Shown here in pieces: positions 16,078-25,212 of a stretch of 64,000 nucleotides of DNA. Source of the stretch: CAVQCT01 sp964371785. GTDB lineage: Bacteria; Zixibacteria; MSB-5A5; GN15; FEB-12. Below the pieces are notes generated by a model, which saw nothing but the letters and a program-made list of their open reading frames with translations, made no database searches and had not been told where the DNA came from. Numbering within the stretch: the first letter of the stretch is position 1; every line of letters starts with the position of its first letter. Position numbers and translations under genes: made by a program. The stretch covers positions 186,001 through 250,000 of the forward strand of contig CAYJOL010000001.1 of the NCBI GenBank assembly GCA_964371785.1. The letters are read 5' to 3'.

Positions 16078-18765
16078 TTACGGAAGTATCGACAGTGAAA
16101 TACGCAATGTGTTAGCCAGTGCCGAGCTGGTATTGCTCGGAATGTAAGAGAAGTCGAACTTCAGCGAGGACAGCGGAGCAAGTCCGATACCAAGGGTGAC
16201 CGTCTTAATGGCGCCTTCCTGGTCATAAATATAACCGCCTCTTAGAGCGAGAAGGTTGGCGTACATGAATTCACCGCCGCCGTTGAAAACGACCTGCTTG
16301 AATTCTTCTTTAAGACCGTCGTTGATGCCCACAAGCGACTTGTTCATCTCTGCCGTAACGAGGAAGTGTGTGTAGTCCGTCTGCATCAGCTTGTATGCAA
16401 AACCGAGCGCCAGGTTGCGCGGTAATGGATCGGACTGAGCCGCGTCTATGTAGGCCATATCGGGACCAAGGTTAGTGACCGCCATCCCAAGTGTCAGGCG
16501 GGGAGTCCAGTGATACATGAGCCCGAAATCAAGAGCAAAGCCGGTCGACGTTCCCTTACCCTTCTCCTGACCGGCGCCCTGTTCGGCAAGCTTTGAGTAC
16601 AGCAACTTGGCCGAGATACCGCCTTTGAGTTTGCTGGTGAGTGATCCGCCGTAAGAGCCGGTCACGGCCATATCGAACGCATCAAACGAACCCAGATCGA
16701 CATTCTGCTCGTTGGTACGAACAATAGTGCCATAGCTGATAAAAGTAAGATTACCGCCGAAGGTCCCAAGTCCCTGCTTATTGGTAACCAGCGATGCGAA
16801 CGTGTAGTAGAGGTCGTCGGCGAGATCCGGCAACCACTTCACGTACATAAGGGAAATGTCGGTGCGACCATTGGCCTTGGCGACTATTTCCTGGTCGCTG
16901 GCCAGCCACAGTTCATCACCCACAGCTTCGACCGAGATCGTCTTCGCGTGATCGAAGCCGCTCTGGTCAAGTTTTCCCCAACGATTGCCATCGAAGACGA
17001 TGACACCGTCATCACTGCCGAAATACACGGTGTTTGAACTGGCGGCGACGTAGTTGATCGAAACAGCGGCCGGATTCTGGTAAACCAACACATTCTGCCC
17101 CGGCGTCACTGAGCCATCGGTCAATCCGTTAATCAGAATAAGTGATTGACGATACTGGTCTTCCTTCATCGGGAGCCTCATCGCCGACATTGCCACAAGC
17201 GAATCGAGCGTCTGATTCTCCCCCACCGTGACCGTCTTATATCCGGGCATTGACCAACGTGAACCATCGAATCTGAGAATACCGTAACTGGTGCCGATCC
17301 AGAGTCGCCCGGCGTCATCGGGTTCGATGACTTTGATATCACCTTTCAGCTCGGCGACATACGGAACCATGATTTCCTGCCCGGCTTCAAACGCGAGCGC
17401 ACTCGGCGAAACCGGTTCACCGCCCGGCGAAGCAGCAGTCATCGTGTCGGAGTTGGCAACCGGGGTCGAACCGGTGGAATCCGCGGATGTCGAATCCGGA
17501 GTGGCGACCCTAGCCTTGGGTGGGTTCATCGCGGTCAGCATCTCGAGGAACTTGGCCCGTTCATCCGGAGTGCCATACAACGCAAATTTGGTAGCGAGTA
17601 CTTCCGGAGTGTCATCGAGCACTACTGTGTACTTGTGGCCGTTGGACCACGTGTTGCCATCGAAATGGTACAACTGACCGTTCACAACCGCCCAGACATT
17701 GTTGGCCGTAGTTCCTCCGACAGCGGTGACCACGCCAGCCGGGAAACCGGTTTCCGGTCTTACGGCGACAATGCGCATACCATCTATCTTTACCAATCCA
17801 CTGTCAGTACCTGCATAAATCGAGCCGGAGGCCGACGACAGTGTGAGAACGTGGTTGGACGGAAGCCCATCGGCGGCACCAAATCCTTTCCAACGTTTGC
17901 CGTCGTACACATATAGTCCGCTGTCCGTGCCTACTGCGAGGTACTGTTCGGTGGACGCAAGGGTAGTCGGCGTAGCGTCGAAAAGCGTCGAATAGTAAAT
18001 GTGTAGCTCTTCCGGTATGAAGTGGTTACGTGACCGTTCAACTGCAAAACTTATGCGATCCGTTTCCGTCTCAGTCAGACTGCTGTCTTTCATGCCTGTT
18101 TTGTAGAGATCTTCGACCTGCCCGACGTAGTTCCAGTTGACCAGGCACTGGTCGTACGCAGATAACAGGGAGTCAAAGCCGGCCTTGAGCGCATCCGCTC
18201 CGGTGTACCCCTCTTTGACGCTTCCGAGCACCGTCTGCTTCAATTGCTCAAGATAATCATATCCTTTCGGATTGTTATCTATGGCTATTCTCTTTACCAC
18301 GCGCGACAGTTTGTCGGCATCAGTGATATTGAAGTAGGAGCTGGCGATCTTTTCGACCGTCTGGTCGGTGCGGGTGCTGAACACCTCATATTGATACCAA
18401 TCTTTATTGTCGTATCGTACCAGCCCTTTCGGCGTGACGGCCCACACATCATAGGCCATATAGTTGCTGCCACCGCGCGCCCTCAATGAGGCAATGCTGG
18501 TAAGCGGCGCAAATACGCTCGGCACGTTTGACTCTCTCCAGGTGCCTGCCAACGGATAGGACCCAAGGCCCGCCGGATTCCAGTGAGTCGCGGTGGCGTC
18601 ATCGGCTATGGCAACATACGCCTCGCCCATGGCCGCCGCTCGAGCTCCCGGCGCGATACGCAGGTACAACACGGCGGCATTCGAGATGTCCGCAAACGTC
18701 CGTGAAGCCGGCGCCAGAGCAAAAAGCAGGGCGATAAAGAAAGTAAGAAGTTTCATGGCTCGCAT
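16078..18765 (-). CDS. porV: PorV-like outer-membrane barrel with a large inserted beta-propeller
   Basis: 895 aa; AGGAGA seven bases before the ATG fixes this start. After a signal peptide, residues 27-70 carry the PorV/UPF0164 signature (PGARAAAMGEAYVAIADDATATHWNPAGLG). The chain then leaves the family: residues about 75-640 contain 'regulator propeller'-type repeats (YLAVGTDSGLYVYDGKRWKGF, IYAGTDSGLVKIDG, LWIGTSYGILRFDGSRW, VYFGSDDGVIVFDGNRWG) and a helical, Ser/Thr/Pro-rich spacer. The barrel resumes at about 640 (WLPDLADDLYYTFASLVTN, then YGGSLTSKLKGGISAKLLYSKLAEQ) and ends LRISLSILP. PorV shuttles T9SS cargo to PorU for attachment. Canonical PorV is under half this size. It sits 19 bases after the porU-like gene. 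The symbol is used for homology only. Confidence 0.82.
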   Translation of the reverse strand: MRAMKLLTFFIALLFALAPASRTFADISNAAVLYLRIAPGARAAAMGEAYVAIADDATATHWNPAGLGSYPLAGTWRESNVPSVFAPLTSIASLRARGGSNYMAYDVWAVTPKGLVRYDNKDWYQYEVFSTRTDQTVEKIASSYFNITDADKLSRVVKRIAIDNNPKGYDYLEQLKQTVLGSVKEGYTGADALKAGFDSLLSAYDQCLVNWNYVGQVEDLYKTGMKDSSLTETETDRISFAVERSRNHFIPEELHIYYSTLFDATPTTLASTEQYLAVGTDSGLYVYDGKRWKGFGAADGLPSNHVLTLSSASGSIYAGTDSGLVKIDGMRIVAVRPETGFPAGVVTAVGGTTANNVWAVVNGQLYHFDGNTWSNGHKYTVVLDDTPEVLATKFALYGTPDERAKFLEMLTAMNPPKARVATPDSTSADSTGSTPVANSDTMTAASPGGEPVSPSALAFEAGQEIMVPYVAELKGDIKVIEPDDAGRLWIGTSYGILRFDGSRWSMPGYKTVTVGENQTLDSLVAMSAMRLPMKEDQYRQSLILINGLTDGSVTPGQNVLVYQNPAAVSINYVAASSNTVYFGSDDGVIVFDGNRWGKLDQSGFDHAKTISVEAVGDELWLASDQEIVAKANGRTDISLMYVKWLPDLADDLYYTFASLVTNKQGLGTFGGNLTFISYGTIVRTNEQNVDLGSFDAFDMAVTGSYGGSLTSKLKGGISAKLLYSKLAEQGAGQEKGKGTSTGFALDFGLMYHWTPRLTLGMAVTNLGPDMAYIDAAQSDPLPRNLALGFAYKLMQTDYTHFLVTAEMNKSLVGINDGLKEEFKQVVFNGGGEFMYANLLALRGGYIYDQEGAIKTVTLGIGLAPLSSLKFDFSYIPSNTSSALANTLRISLSILP

Positions 18766-18784
18766 AGGTGGTTCTCCTGTCTAA

Positions 18785-21700
18785 TTAATTAATCAAAACT
18801 ACTTTTCCAAATGATTCAGCGCGGCTCCCGCCCGCGGCGGAATAGGCCGTGGCCTTGTAAATATATACCTCGCTAGCAACACGATCACCGTCCATATCCC
18901 GGCCGTTCCACTGAATATCATCGTAATAACCGGGTTGCAGGCTGTATCTGTCGACAGACACAATCTTCCTGCCGGAGAGGGTGAATATTTCCAGCGTAAC
19001 CCTGTCCGCGGGTTGCGTCAGGGTAAACGAAAAACGAGTTGTCTCATGCATCGGATTAGGGTAATTCAGCAAATCTCTTATAGCCATCTCGTCCGACCCA
19101 AGTACCTGGGCGTCGAACTCGTACCCGGTGGAGTTGTTGGCATTGTCCCATGCTTTGAGTTTGAAATGATGTGTCCCGGCCGTCAGGTCTGCCAGTGTGT
19201 ACCCCAGCGACCCATTCGTAAAATCGTCACGATCGTAATTAAACAGGCTGGTCAAATTGATCGCCTTTTCCGGCTCGTTATCCACCTCCAGGGTGATGCC
19301 GTGCCCGAGACTGCTGGCGAGATTGATGCCCGATTGATCGGCCAGACGTACTTGCATCTGTTCGTCCTTCTTGATGTAATCGCCGCTGGCAAACGGACTG
19401 TGGCCGAGGAAGCTCACTTCGATTTGCGGTCCCGCTGAGTCGGTAACAGAAGCTATCGAATCAGAAACATGAATAGAATCGACTACTCCTGCGCCATCGA
19501 CTCCGTCCAGAGTGGCGTATAATGATATCCGCGCGCCGTCTCCGCCGAATCCAATATCCAGCGGCGGAATGAAATTCATACTGAACTGTCCGTTAGTAAC
19601 GCTGGCGCTTCCCCGATAAATCGTCGGACCGGCCACCTTGTAATCTACAGTCTGCGTGACAACACCGTTTGCGTTCACCAGGCGATGCGTCTTGGGCCGC
19701 TCGGAGTCGAATGCCGTGAGGTAGAGGACTCCGTTGGCTGTCACCTGATCGCCATTGCCATCTACGATTCTTCCGGCTATGCGGTTCTTGTCCAGCGCAA
19801 TTATTGTATCCGGCTTCTCGGTGAATTCCGTATTCAGCTCCGGCACGCCAAGTTTGAGAAACGGGTCGCCGAAATACAGGTAGTTTCGGTCATTCTGTTG
19901 CAGGGTGCGCGTGGTGTCATGCGTAATGTCGTTAATGACATACTGCCTGCGTAATTTGGCCGCATATACCGCCTCGCACATCGAAAGATTCTTGTCGTAC
20001 AGCAGAATATCGAATACCGCGCGGTTGAATTCACTGTTCGGGGACGAGTAGACCAGACGTGTCGCCGAGATGACGCCAATCGCACCACCATTTGACATAT
20101 ACAACAGATCCTCCGCCATTCCCTGTCTGGTCGGATGATCAAAGAATCCGATTGCGCATGAAGCTGCGAACACCAATGGCAAACGCCTGATGTTAGTCAA
20201 CCTCGAGAGGTCGTTTGAGCGTGTGAATACGTATTCATGAGCCCATACATCCGGATTGCCGTGTCCGACATAATTCACGAGCAGAGTACCATCGTTGAAT
20301 GCCTTGACGATTGCATCGTTTACGGCCGGCTTGCGATTATTCACGAAAGGATAGTCCCACAGATAAATCTTCTGAATGTTGAGCAGATCGGGGACGTGCT
20401 CGTTAGCAAGCTGTTCGGTCTGGATAGTATGTATCGTTTCGTTGTCAAAGGCCCCGAATTCGTCGTCCGCCACCAGTGTGATGTCATTGCGCCAGACCCC
20501 GAAATCCAGCGAAGACTCGTAGCTGATAATTTTATCCGTAATCGTAGTTATCTCCTGGACCGTCCTGACCGGCCAGCGGGCGGTTATCATGTCAAGCCCG
20601 CGGTCTGTTGGGCCATAGCTGGTGTCGCCGTCGAGATATCCATAAGTTCCGAAATACACGAAGTTGTCGTCAGAAGCAGATTCGTCGTACGGGTTCAAAT
20701 ACGAGGGAACATAGTTGGGCACGCCTGTCTTCTGGTGATCCAGATAATCGTAATTAGCATCACCGACGAGAAGAACCGCCGAAGGCGCCGGAGCCGGGTA
20801 GTTGTCATAGGCATATTTGAGAAAGTCACGGATGGCCGTCGGATCATACAAACCGAACCCAAAATTATCCATGATATCTTCTACTGAAACGACTTCAATT
20901 GCGTAACCGGTCGATCTTCTATAGGAGACATACTGGTCGACCGCGCCAGTTAACAACTTCGGCGCGACGACGATGAGATCTGCCTGCGAACTGATCGCGT
21001 ATAGATCCGTCGGGCTGGCAGATTCGATGCGCGACGGACTCAATGCCGCTTGAACCGGACTGAGGTAATGCCGGGCGAACCTGGCCGGATTGAACGTTAC
21101 GTAGTAGCTGAGTACCCCATCTGAAGTCTGGGCGCCGGTGAGATTGACCGGTACCAGTGGATCGGTAATGTCAAGAACCATCGGAGACTGTGAGAACGAA
21201 TTAGTTACATCAATTCTCGCGCTCCCTGTCACGTGACCGAGGGCCAGATCGAGCTTATTTCCGAGCGGTGTGGCCGATGACAAATACGAGACTTCGAAAT
21301 AGTTGAAGTACGGAGCAAAATTCGTGAAGGGCCAGAGAGTAAGATCTATCCGATTGGTGCCGTCAACCAGCGAAGTTGTCTGATAGGTACAACCCTCGCT
21401 CGTACAGTTCTTATTTAGACCGGTCTGATTGTTGATCAGCACGTTCATATACCCATCGGCATCGCCCGTGCCTGTCAAATCGAATGTCTTGCCAACCAGA
21501 TTGATATTCGCGGTGCTCCCCGCTATTACCTGAAGCGTTGAAACGTAGAACGTCAGATTGGTCGAATTTGACCAGTACCAGTAATAGTAATTGAAGATTT
21601 TGCCATCATTTTCCGTACGAAGCAGATTGTCCTGCTCCAAATGCACTCTGTTGGTGAATGTTGAGATTGTTGTGTCGGCGGCTCCGGTGGATACGTCGAT

Positions 21701-22660
21701 ACTGGCCATCCGCAGGCCGGCCGAGGCCGATGATATTCCTAACCAGTAGACATTGTGGTCGCAATACGGATTGTTCTCGTAATAAGGCGATACTGTATCG
21801 GGGTAGACCCAGCGATCCTGGGACTCGCCGTAGAACAATAGATAGTCGGAACTGTTAAACACACCGTCACCACCATCGACTACCTCGATCGCCATCTCAC
21901 GGAAAGTCGGCCGCGGGCGCTCGTTGAATACCTCCAGCGTCAATCCCCCTCCGCTGTACATGTGGATATCGGAAGCGCGAAGATTAGTCAGGGACAGACC
22001 GGCCGAAGCCAGTTGCGCCCCGGTTATGCGATAAATTCCGGTTTGATCGACCGATATCCGCAGCCAATCAGACGCCAGCGTAAATGGCCCGGCTTGCGCC
22101 GAAGGCTTGGCAATCAGGCGATCCGGATTCGTCCAGGCAACTGCTTGCTTACCGTTCGCCAGACTTGACGTGAATATCCTGTCAAAGATCGGGTCAACGG
22201 CGCTGATCGCGTTTCCGGGGCTTCCGCCGATAAACTGGATGGTCGCTCGCACCTGAGCGTACACCATGTCATTCACCACGGGAAATACATACACCGTGAT
22301 GGACTGGTGTCCACGCACTGTAACGGGCCGTGATAAGTCGACAAGACCTTTTGGCGATGCCGCAACGCGGAATCCATTGCCGGGGAGATCGGTAATCGCT
22401 TCTTGCTGAATCCCCTCCGCAGCGAGCACATTCACTCTGGCACCATATGGTATGCCTACCTGCAAACTCGTGTAATAAGTAATCGAGGAATCGTCGTTAA
22501 GGGTCCAGTCGAGCTTCGATTGGTCAACATTGAGGACAAAAGTATAGCCCGCTTCATCGGACGATACTGTCGTCACCGACATCGCGCTCGCAAAACTTCT
22601 GGATGAAAATAAAAGGAAAGAAATGCAGAGGAACAGAAGCTTATACGAAAATGTTAACAT
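18785..22660 (-). CDS. porU: PorU-like T9SS sortase (C25 gingipain-type peptidase) with sorting domain
   Basis: 1291 aa from the ATG at 22660, chosen because MLTFSYKLLFLCISFLLFSSRSFASA is a signal peptide; a frame up to 22753 would bury it, and neither start has a good ribosome site. An N-terminal beta region (about residues 25-500) precedes the C25 domain (about 545-900: YRRSTGYAIEVVSVEDI, AVLLVGDANYDY). The predicted catalytic pair is His800 (NYVGHGNPDVW) and Cys835 (FAASCAIGFFDHP). The C-terminus is a FlgD-like sorting domain (LLNYPNPMHETTRFSFTL, RVTLEIFTLSGRKI). PorU cleaves C-terminal signals of T9SS cargo and links them to lipopolysaccharide. Its adjacency to a PorV homologue and a sorting-tail cargo supports the call. 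Confidence 0.88.
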   Translation of the reverse strand: MLTFSYKLLFLCISFLLFSSRSFASAMSVTTVSSDEAGYTFVLNVDQSKLDWTLNDDSSITYYTSLQVGIPYGARVNVLAAEGIQQEAITDLPGNGFRVAASPKGLVDLSRPVTVRGHQSITVYVFPVVNDMVYAQVRATIQFIGGSPGNAISAVDPIFDRIFTSSLANGKQAVAWTNPDRLIAKPSAQAGPFTLASDWLRISVDQTGIYRITGAQLASAGLSLTNLRASDIHMYSGGGLTLEVFNERPRPTFREMAIEVVDGGDGVFNSSDYLLFYGESQDRWVYPDTVSPYYENNPYCDHNVYWLGISSASAGLRMASIDVSTGAADTTISTFTNRVHLEQDNLLRTENDGKIFNYYYWYWSNSTNLTFYVSTLQVIAGSTANINLVGKTFDLTGTGDADGYMNVLINNQTGLNKNCTSEGCTYQTTSLVDGTNRIDLTLWPFTNFAPYFNYFEVSYLSSATPLGNKLDLALGHVTGSARIDVTNSFSQSPMVLDITDPLVPVNLTGAQTSDGVLSYYVTFNPARFARHYLSPVQAALSPSRIESASPTDLYAISSQADLIVVAPKLLTGAVDQYVSYRRSTGYAIEVVSVEDIMDNFGFGLYDPTAIRDFLKYAYDNYPAPAPSAVLLVGDANYDYLDHQKTGVPNYVPSYLNPYDESASDDNFVYFGTYGYLDGDTSYGPTDRGLDMITARWPVRTVQEITTITDKIISYESSLDFGVWRNDITLVADDEFGAFDNETIHTIQTEQLANEHVPDLLNIQKIYLWDYPFVNNRKPAVNDAIVKAFNDGTLLVNYVGHGNPDVWAHEYVFTRSNDLSRLTNIRRLPLVFAASCAIGFFDHPTRQGMAEDLLYMSNGGAIGVISATRLVYSSPNSEFNRAVFDILLYDKNLSMCEAVYAAKLRRQYVINDITHDTTRTLQQNDRNYLYFGDPFLKLGVPELNTEFTEKPDTIIALDKNRIAGRIVDGNGDQVTANGVLYLTAFDSERPKTHRLVNANGVVTQTVDYKVAGPTIYRGSASVTNGQFSMNFIPPLDIGFGGDGARISLYATLDGVDGAGVVDSIHVSDSIASVTDSAGPQIEVSFLGHSPFASGDYIKKDEQMQVRLADQSGINLASSLGHGITLEVDNEPEKAINLTSLFNYDRDDFTNGSLGYTLADLTAGTHHFKLKAWDNANNSTGYEFDAQVLGSDEMAIRDLLNYPNPMHETTRFSFTLTQPADRVTLEIFTLSGRKIVSVDRYSLQPGYYDDIQWNGRDMDGDRVASEVYIYKATAYSAAGGSRAESFGKVVLIN

Positions 22661-23058
22661 ATAAGGCCGGGGCACACGTTTGTCCCTGACCTGGAATTGA
22701 TACAGCTCCATCGACCTGGTAACTACCTTACTAAGTTGTAAATAGCCAATCAATTAACTATAGAGCTATATCATTCTCCTTCTCTTTGTATAAACTCAAG
22801 AAATATATGAAGTTCCCAGAAAAATGTCAAGCTGCTAAAATAGTCGGCCGGACTAAATTTCTGACCTCGAAAGCTACTCTATGCAAGAATTCCGCCAAAT
22901 CCGCCCGTCCGACTCAACAAACATTGTAACCCGTTATATCCCACGTGTTTGAGCGTGGTCGAATGAATCTATCTTTCGCCCGATACTATCCCCGATCTGA
23001 TTCTATCCGTCCAATACCTGAAAAGTTATTCATACCCGGCAGTTCACGAGACATCCCG
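22661..23058 (-). other. 398-base gap upstream of the porU operon
   Basis: No coding region is supported. The right part of the 5' leader is AT-rich and holds the promoter at 22802-22830. The rest, up to the stop of the lipoprotein gene at 23059, shows no convincing hairpin, repeat or start site. Confidence 0.6.
22802..22830 (-). promoter_or_regulatory. Sigma-70-type promoter of the porU operon
   Basis: On the minus strand a perfect TTGACA (22825-22830) and TATATT (22802-22807) are separated by exactly 17 bases. About 140 bases of leader would separate it from the porU start at 22660. The following eight genes have gaps of 1-38 bases and no terminator, so this is the best candidate promoter for an 18-kb transcript. 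Confidence 0.75.
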
Positions 23059-23655
23059 TCAGTATGCAGAAAGTGCCTCGCGGTACCCGGCCACTTGATT
23101 TTCCGCGGAGTACCTTTCCTGGTCAAGTTTGTACTTGTAGTCGTCCAAACTGCCTGTAGGCAGGAAAACAACTGAATAAGCCTCGTAATACTTATCCACC
23201 AATGCCTGTACTTCATGCAGGAACGATTCCCGGAAATACTGACTCTGCTTGAGTTGGGCAAAAGCATATTCAAGGTTGTCGTCATAGGCCGTGAGTATCG
23301 GCTGTTGGCCGTCAGTCCAGGCCGTCACGAATTTGCGCATCTCTGCGCCATCAATAGACTGCCCTCTTCCTTTTTCGCCTTCTTCCCATTGCTTGATGAC
23401 CTCGTTGCCGAATTGGAAATATGCTCCGGTCACCCGCTCAAAGTGAGTCGCCATGAGCGCGGCTATATCCGGAGGGGTAGCTCCCCTCATTTGAAGCGCG
23501 AACTCTGACCTGATTTGACTGGCTCGAGCTTCCGACGAAGCCTTCGCTTCATCGGGAGTCTGGCCAGTCTCAATTTTCACGCACGAGGTTACAATCAGAG
23601 ATGCCATGGCGACCGCAATGGCCGACACCACATTGTGCCTGCGTATTCTGTACAT
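23059..23655 (-). CDS. Small lipoprotein, unknown function
   Basis: 198 aa from the ATG at 23655, one base after the tryptophanase stop; the longer frame to 23892 is antisense-like shadow inside that gene. The lipobox IVTSC (Cys about residue 24) is clear. The mature part is charged and helical (KASSEARASQIRSEFALQMRG, EVQALVDKYYEAYSVV, KYKLDQERYSAENQVAGYREAL), probably a helical bundle, with no family I recognise. The translational coupling to tnaA suggests co-expression, but no metabolic role can be read from the sequence. Confidence 0.75.
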   Translation of the reverse strand: MYRIRRHNVVSAIAVAMASLIVTSCVKIETGQTPDEAKASSEARASQIRSEFALQMRGATPPDIAALMATHFERVTGAYFQFGNEVIKQWEEGEKGRGQSIDGAEMRKFVTAWTDGQQPILTAYDDNLEYAFAQLKQSQYFRESFLHEVQALVDKYYEAYSVVFLPTGSLDDYKYKLDQERYSAENQVAGYREALSAY

Positions 23656-23656
23656 T

Positions 23657-25063
23657 CTATAACCCGATTCTTTCCTTCTTCCCGACCAGAGCCTCGAAAT
23701 CACAGGTGAAGTGACGGAGCAGCCGTGACTGGCGTGTAATCTTGTAGCCGACCAGCGAATTCTTGTGTTCAGTGATTCGCTGAGCCACTTCGGCGATGTA
23801 ATCGATATGCGAGTTTGTGTACACTCTCCGCGGCAGGGCCATACGGACCAGTTCTCGCGGCGCCGGTTGCTCTTTACCGGTCGACGGATCAACCTCTCCG
23901 AACATCACCGTTCCGATTTCCACCGTTCTGATACCGCCTTCGAGGTAGAACGCCACCGTCAGCGCTTGTCCCGGGTATTGGAGCGCAGGAATGTGCGGCA
24001 GATATTTCCCTGCATCCACGAATACCGCGTGTCCGCCGGTCGGCTCGACAATGGGGAGTCCCGCTTCTTTCATCTTCTCACCGAGATATTGTACCTGGGC
24101 CACTCTGAAATCGAGATAATCGATCTCCAGAACTTCCTGCAAGCCGACCGCCAACACTTCCATATCGCGTCCGGCCAAACCGCCATAGGTCGGGAAGCCT
24201 TCGATTAAGATCATGAGTTCGGTCAGGCCTCTATACAGGGCTTCATCGTTCAATGCAATGAACCCGCCGATATTCGCGAGTCCGTCTTTCTTGGCCGACA
24301 TCATTGCGCCATCGCATTGATCGAACATCTCCTGCGCGATTTCTTTAATTGATTTAATCTCATAGCCGGGTTCATCACGGTGGATGAAGTAACAGTTTTC
24401 GGCGAATCTGGCGCAGTCGAAATAGAAGGGAATGTCATGTTGCCGGCATATGGCCGAGGTCTCTTTGATATTAGCCATGGAAACCGGTTGACCGCCGACC
24501 GAATTGTTCGTCACCGTCATAATAACCATGGCAATTCGCTCGCGGCCGTGGCGATGAATGAACTCTTCGAGCTTGAGCGTATCCATGTTCCCTTTGAAAG
24601 ACGACAGGTCATCTTTCGACGCCTGCGGGCAGGGTAAATCGATCGGCACCCCACCTTTATGAAGTGTGTTGCCCCGGGTGGTGTCGAAGTGAGTGTTGTT
24701 GAGCACGAACTGACCGGGCTTAACCGCCGTGGAGAACATTAAGTTCTCGGCCGAACGGCCCTGATGGCACGGAATGACGAATCTTTTGTGGGTAATATCC
24801 CGGACCGTCTGCTCAAAATGCCGGAATGAGATCGCGCCGGCATAAGACTCATCGCCCATCATGAGGGCTGCCCACTGGCGGTTGGACATGGCGGTTGTAC
24901 CGGAATCGGTCAACAGGTCGATGTAGATATCGGCGGCATCAACCTTGAATATATTATAGTGAGCCTGCTCTATTTTCTTCAGCCGTTCCTCGCGCGAGAG
25001 CAGCTTAATCGGCTCAACTGATTTAATACGGTAGGGTTCAGCGGGTTGTCTGCGGCTGAACAT
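23657..25063 (-). CDS. tnaA: Tryptophanase (PLP-dependent beta-eliminating lyase)
   Basis: 468 aa, close to the usual ~470. The PLP lysine lies in MMSAKKDGLANIGG (about residue 256). Other family blocks are GDESYAGA, CHQGRSAENL, NNTHFDTTRGN and TVTNNSVGGQPVS. The close relative tyrosine phenol-lyase differs at a C-terminal position: it has LRFF where tryptophanase has LRHF, and this protein reads LLRHFTCDF, favouring tryptophanase. It converts tryptophan to indole, pyruvate and ammonia in the cytoplasm. A near-perfect AAGGAGG sits five bases before the ATG. The 150-base leader contains TATAAT at about 25175-25185 on the minus strand but no obvious TnaC-like leader peptide was found. Confidence 0.92.
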   Translation of the reverse strand: MFSRRQPAEPYRIKSVEPIKLLSREERLKKIEQAHYNIFKVDAADIYIDLLTDSGTTAMSNRQWAALMMGDESYAGAISFRHFEQTVRDITHKRFVIPCHQGRSAENLMFSTAVKPGQFVLNNTHFDTTRGNTLHKGGVPIDLPCPQASKDDLSSFKGNMDTLKLEEFIHRHGRERIAMVIMTVTNNSVGGQPVSMANIKETSAICRQHDIPFYFDCARFAENCYFIHRDEPGYEIKSIKEIAQEMFDQCDGAMMSAKKDGLANIGGFIALNDEALYRGLTELMILIEGFPTYGGLAGRDMEVLAVGLQEVLEIDYLDFRVAQVQYLGEKMKEAGLPIVEPTGGHAVFVDAGKYLPHIPALQYPGQALTVAFYLEGGIRTVEIGTVMFGEVDPSTGKEQPAPRELVRMALPRRVYTNSHIDYIAEVAQRITEHKNSLVGYKITRQSRLLRHFTCDFEALVGKKERIGL

Positions 25064-25212
25064 AGAAACCTCCTTGATTTGATTTGTTTACCGTTGCAAA
25101 CAGCTCAGCGAAGGAGGATTCTTAGGTAACGTTTTTTACCCTGAGTCTGTGGTACCTGAGCCCCAAATGTAATCCGGACATTATATCCATACAGACATAA
25201 TATACGTACCGT

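Noticed and set aside
20237..20887. Plus-strand frame of 216 codons inside the porU gene
   Set aside because: Antisense to the C25 catalytic domain, whose motifs are intact; no ribosome site.
23656..23892. N-terminal extension of the lipoprotein gene
   Set aside because: The extension overlaps the tryptophanase gene and hides the signal peptide; the start at 23655 fits a coupled gene.
23657..25063. Tyrosine phenol-lyase instead of tryptophanase
   Set aside because: The C-terminal LRHF, rather than LRFF, favours tryptophanase; the other specificity residues were not aligned.
25064..25212. TnaC-like leader peptide for tryptophan induction
   Set aside because: No short frame with a ribosome site and a critical Trp and Pro arrangement was seen in the leader.
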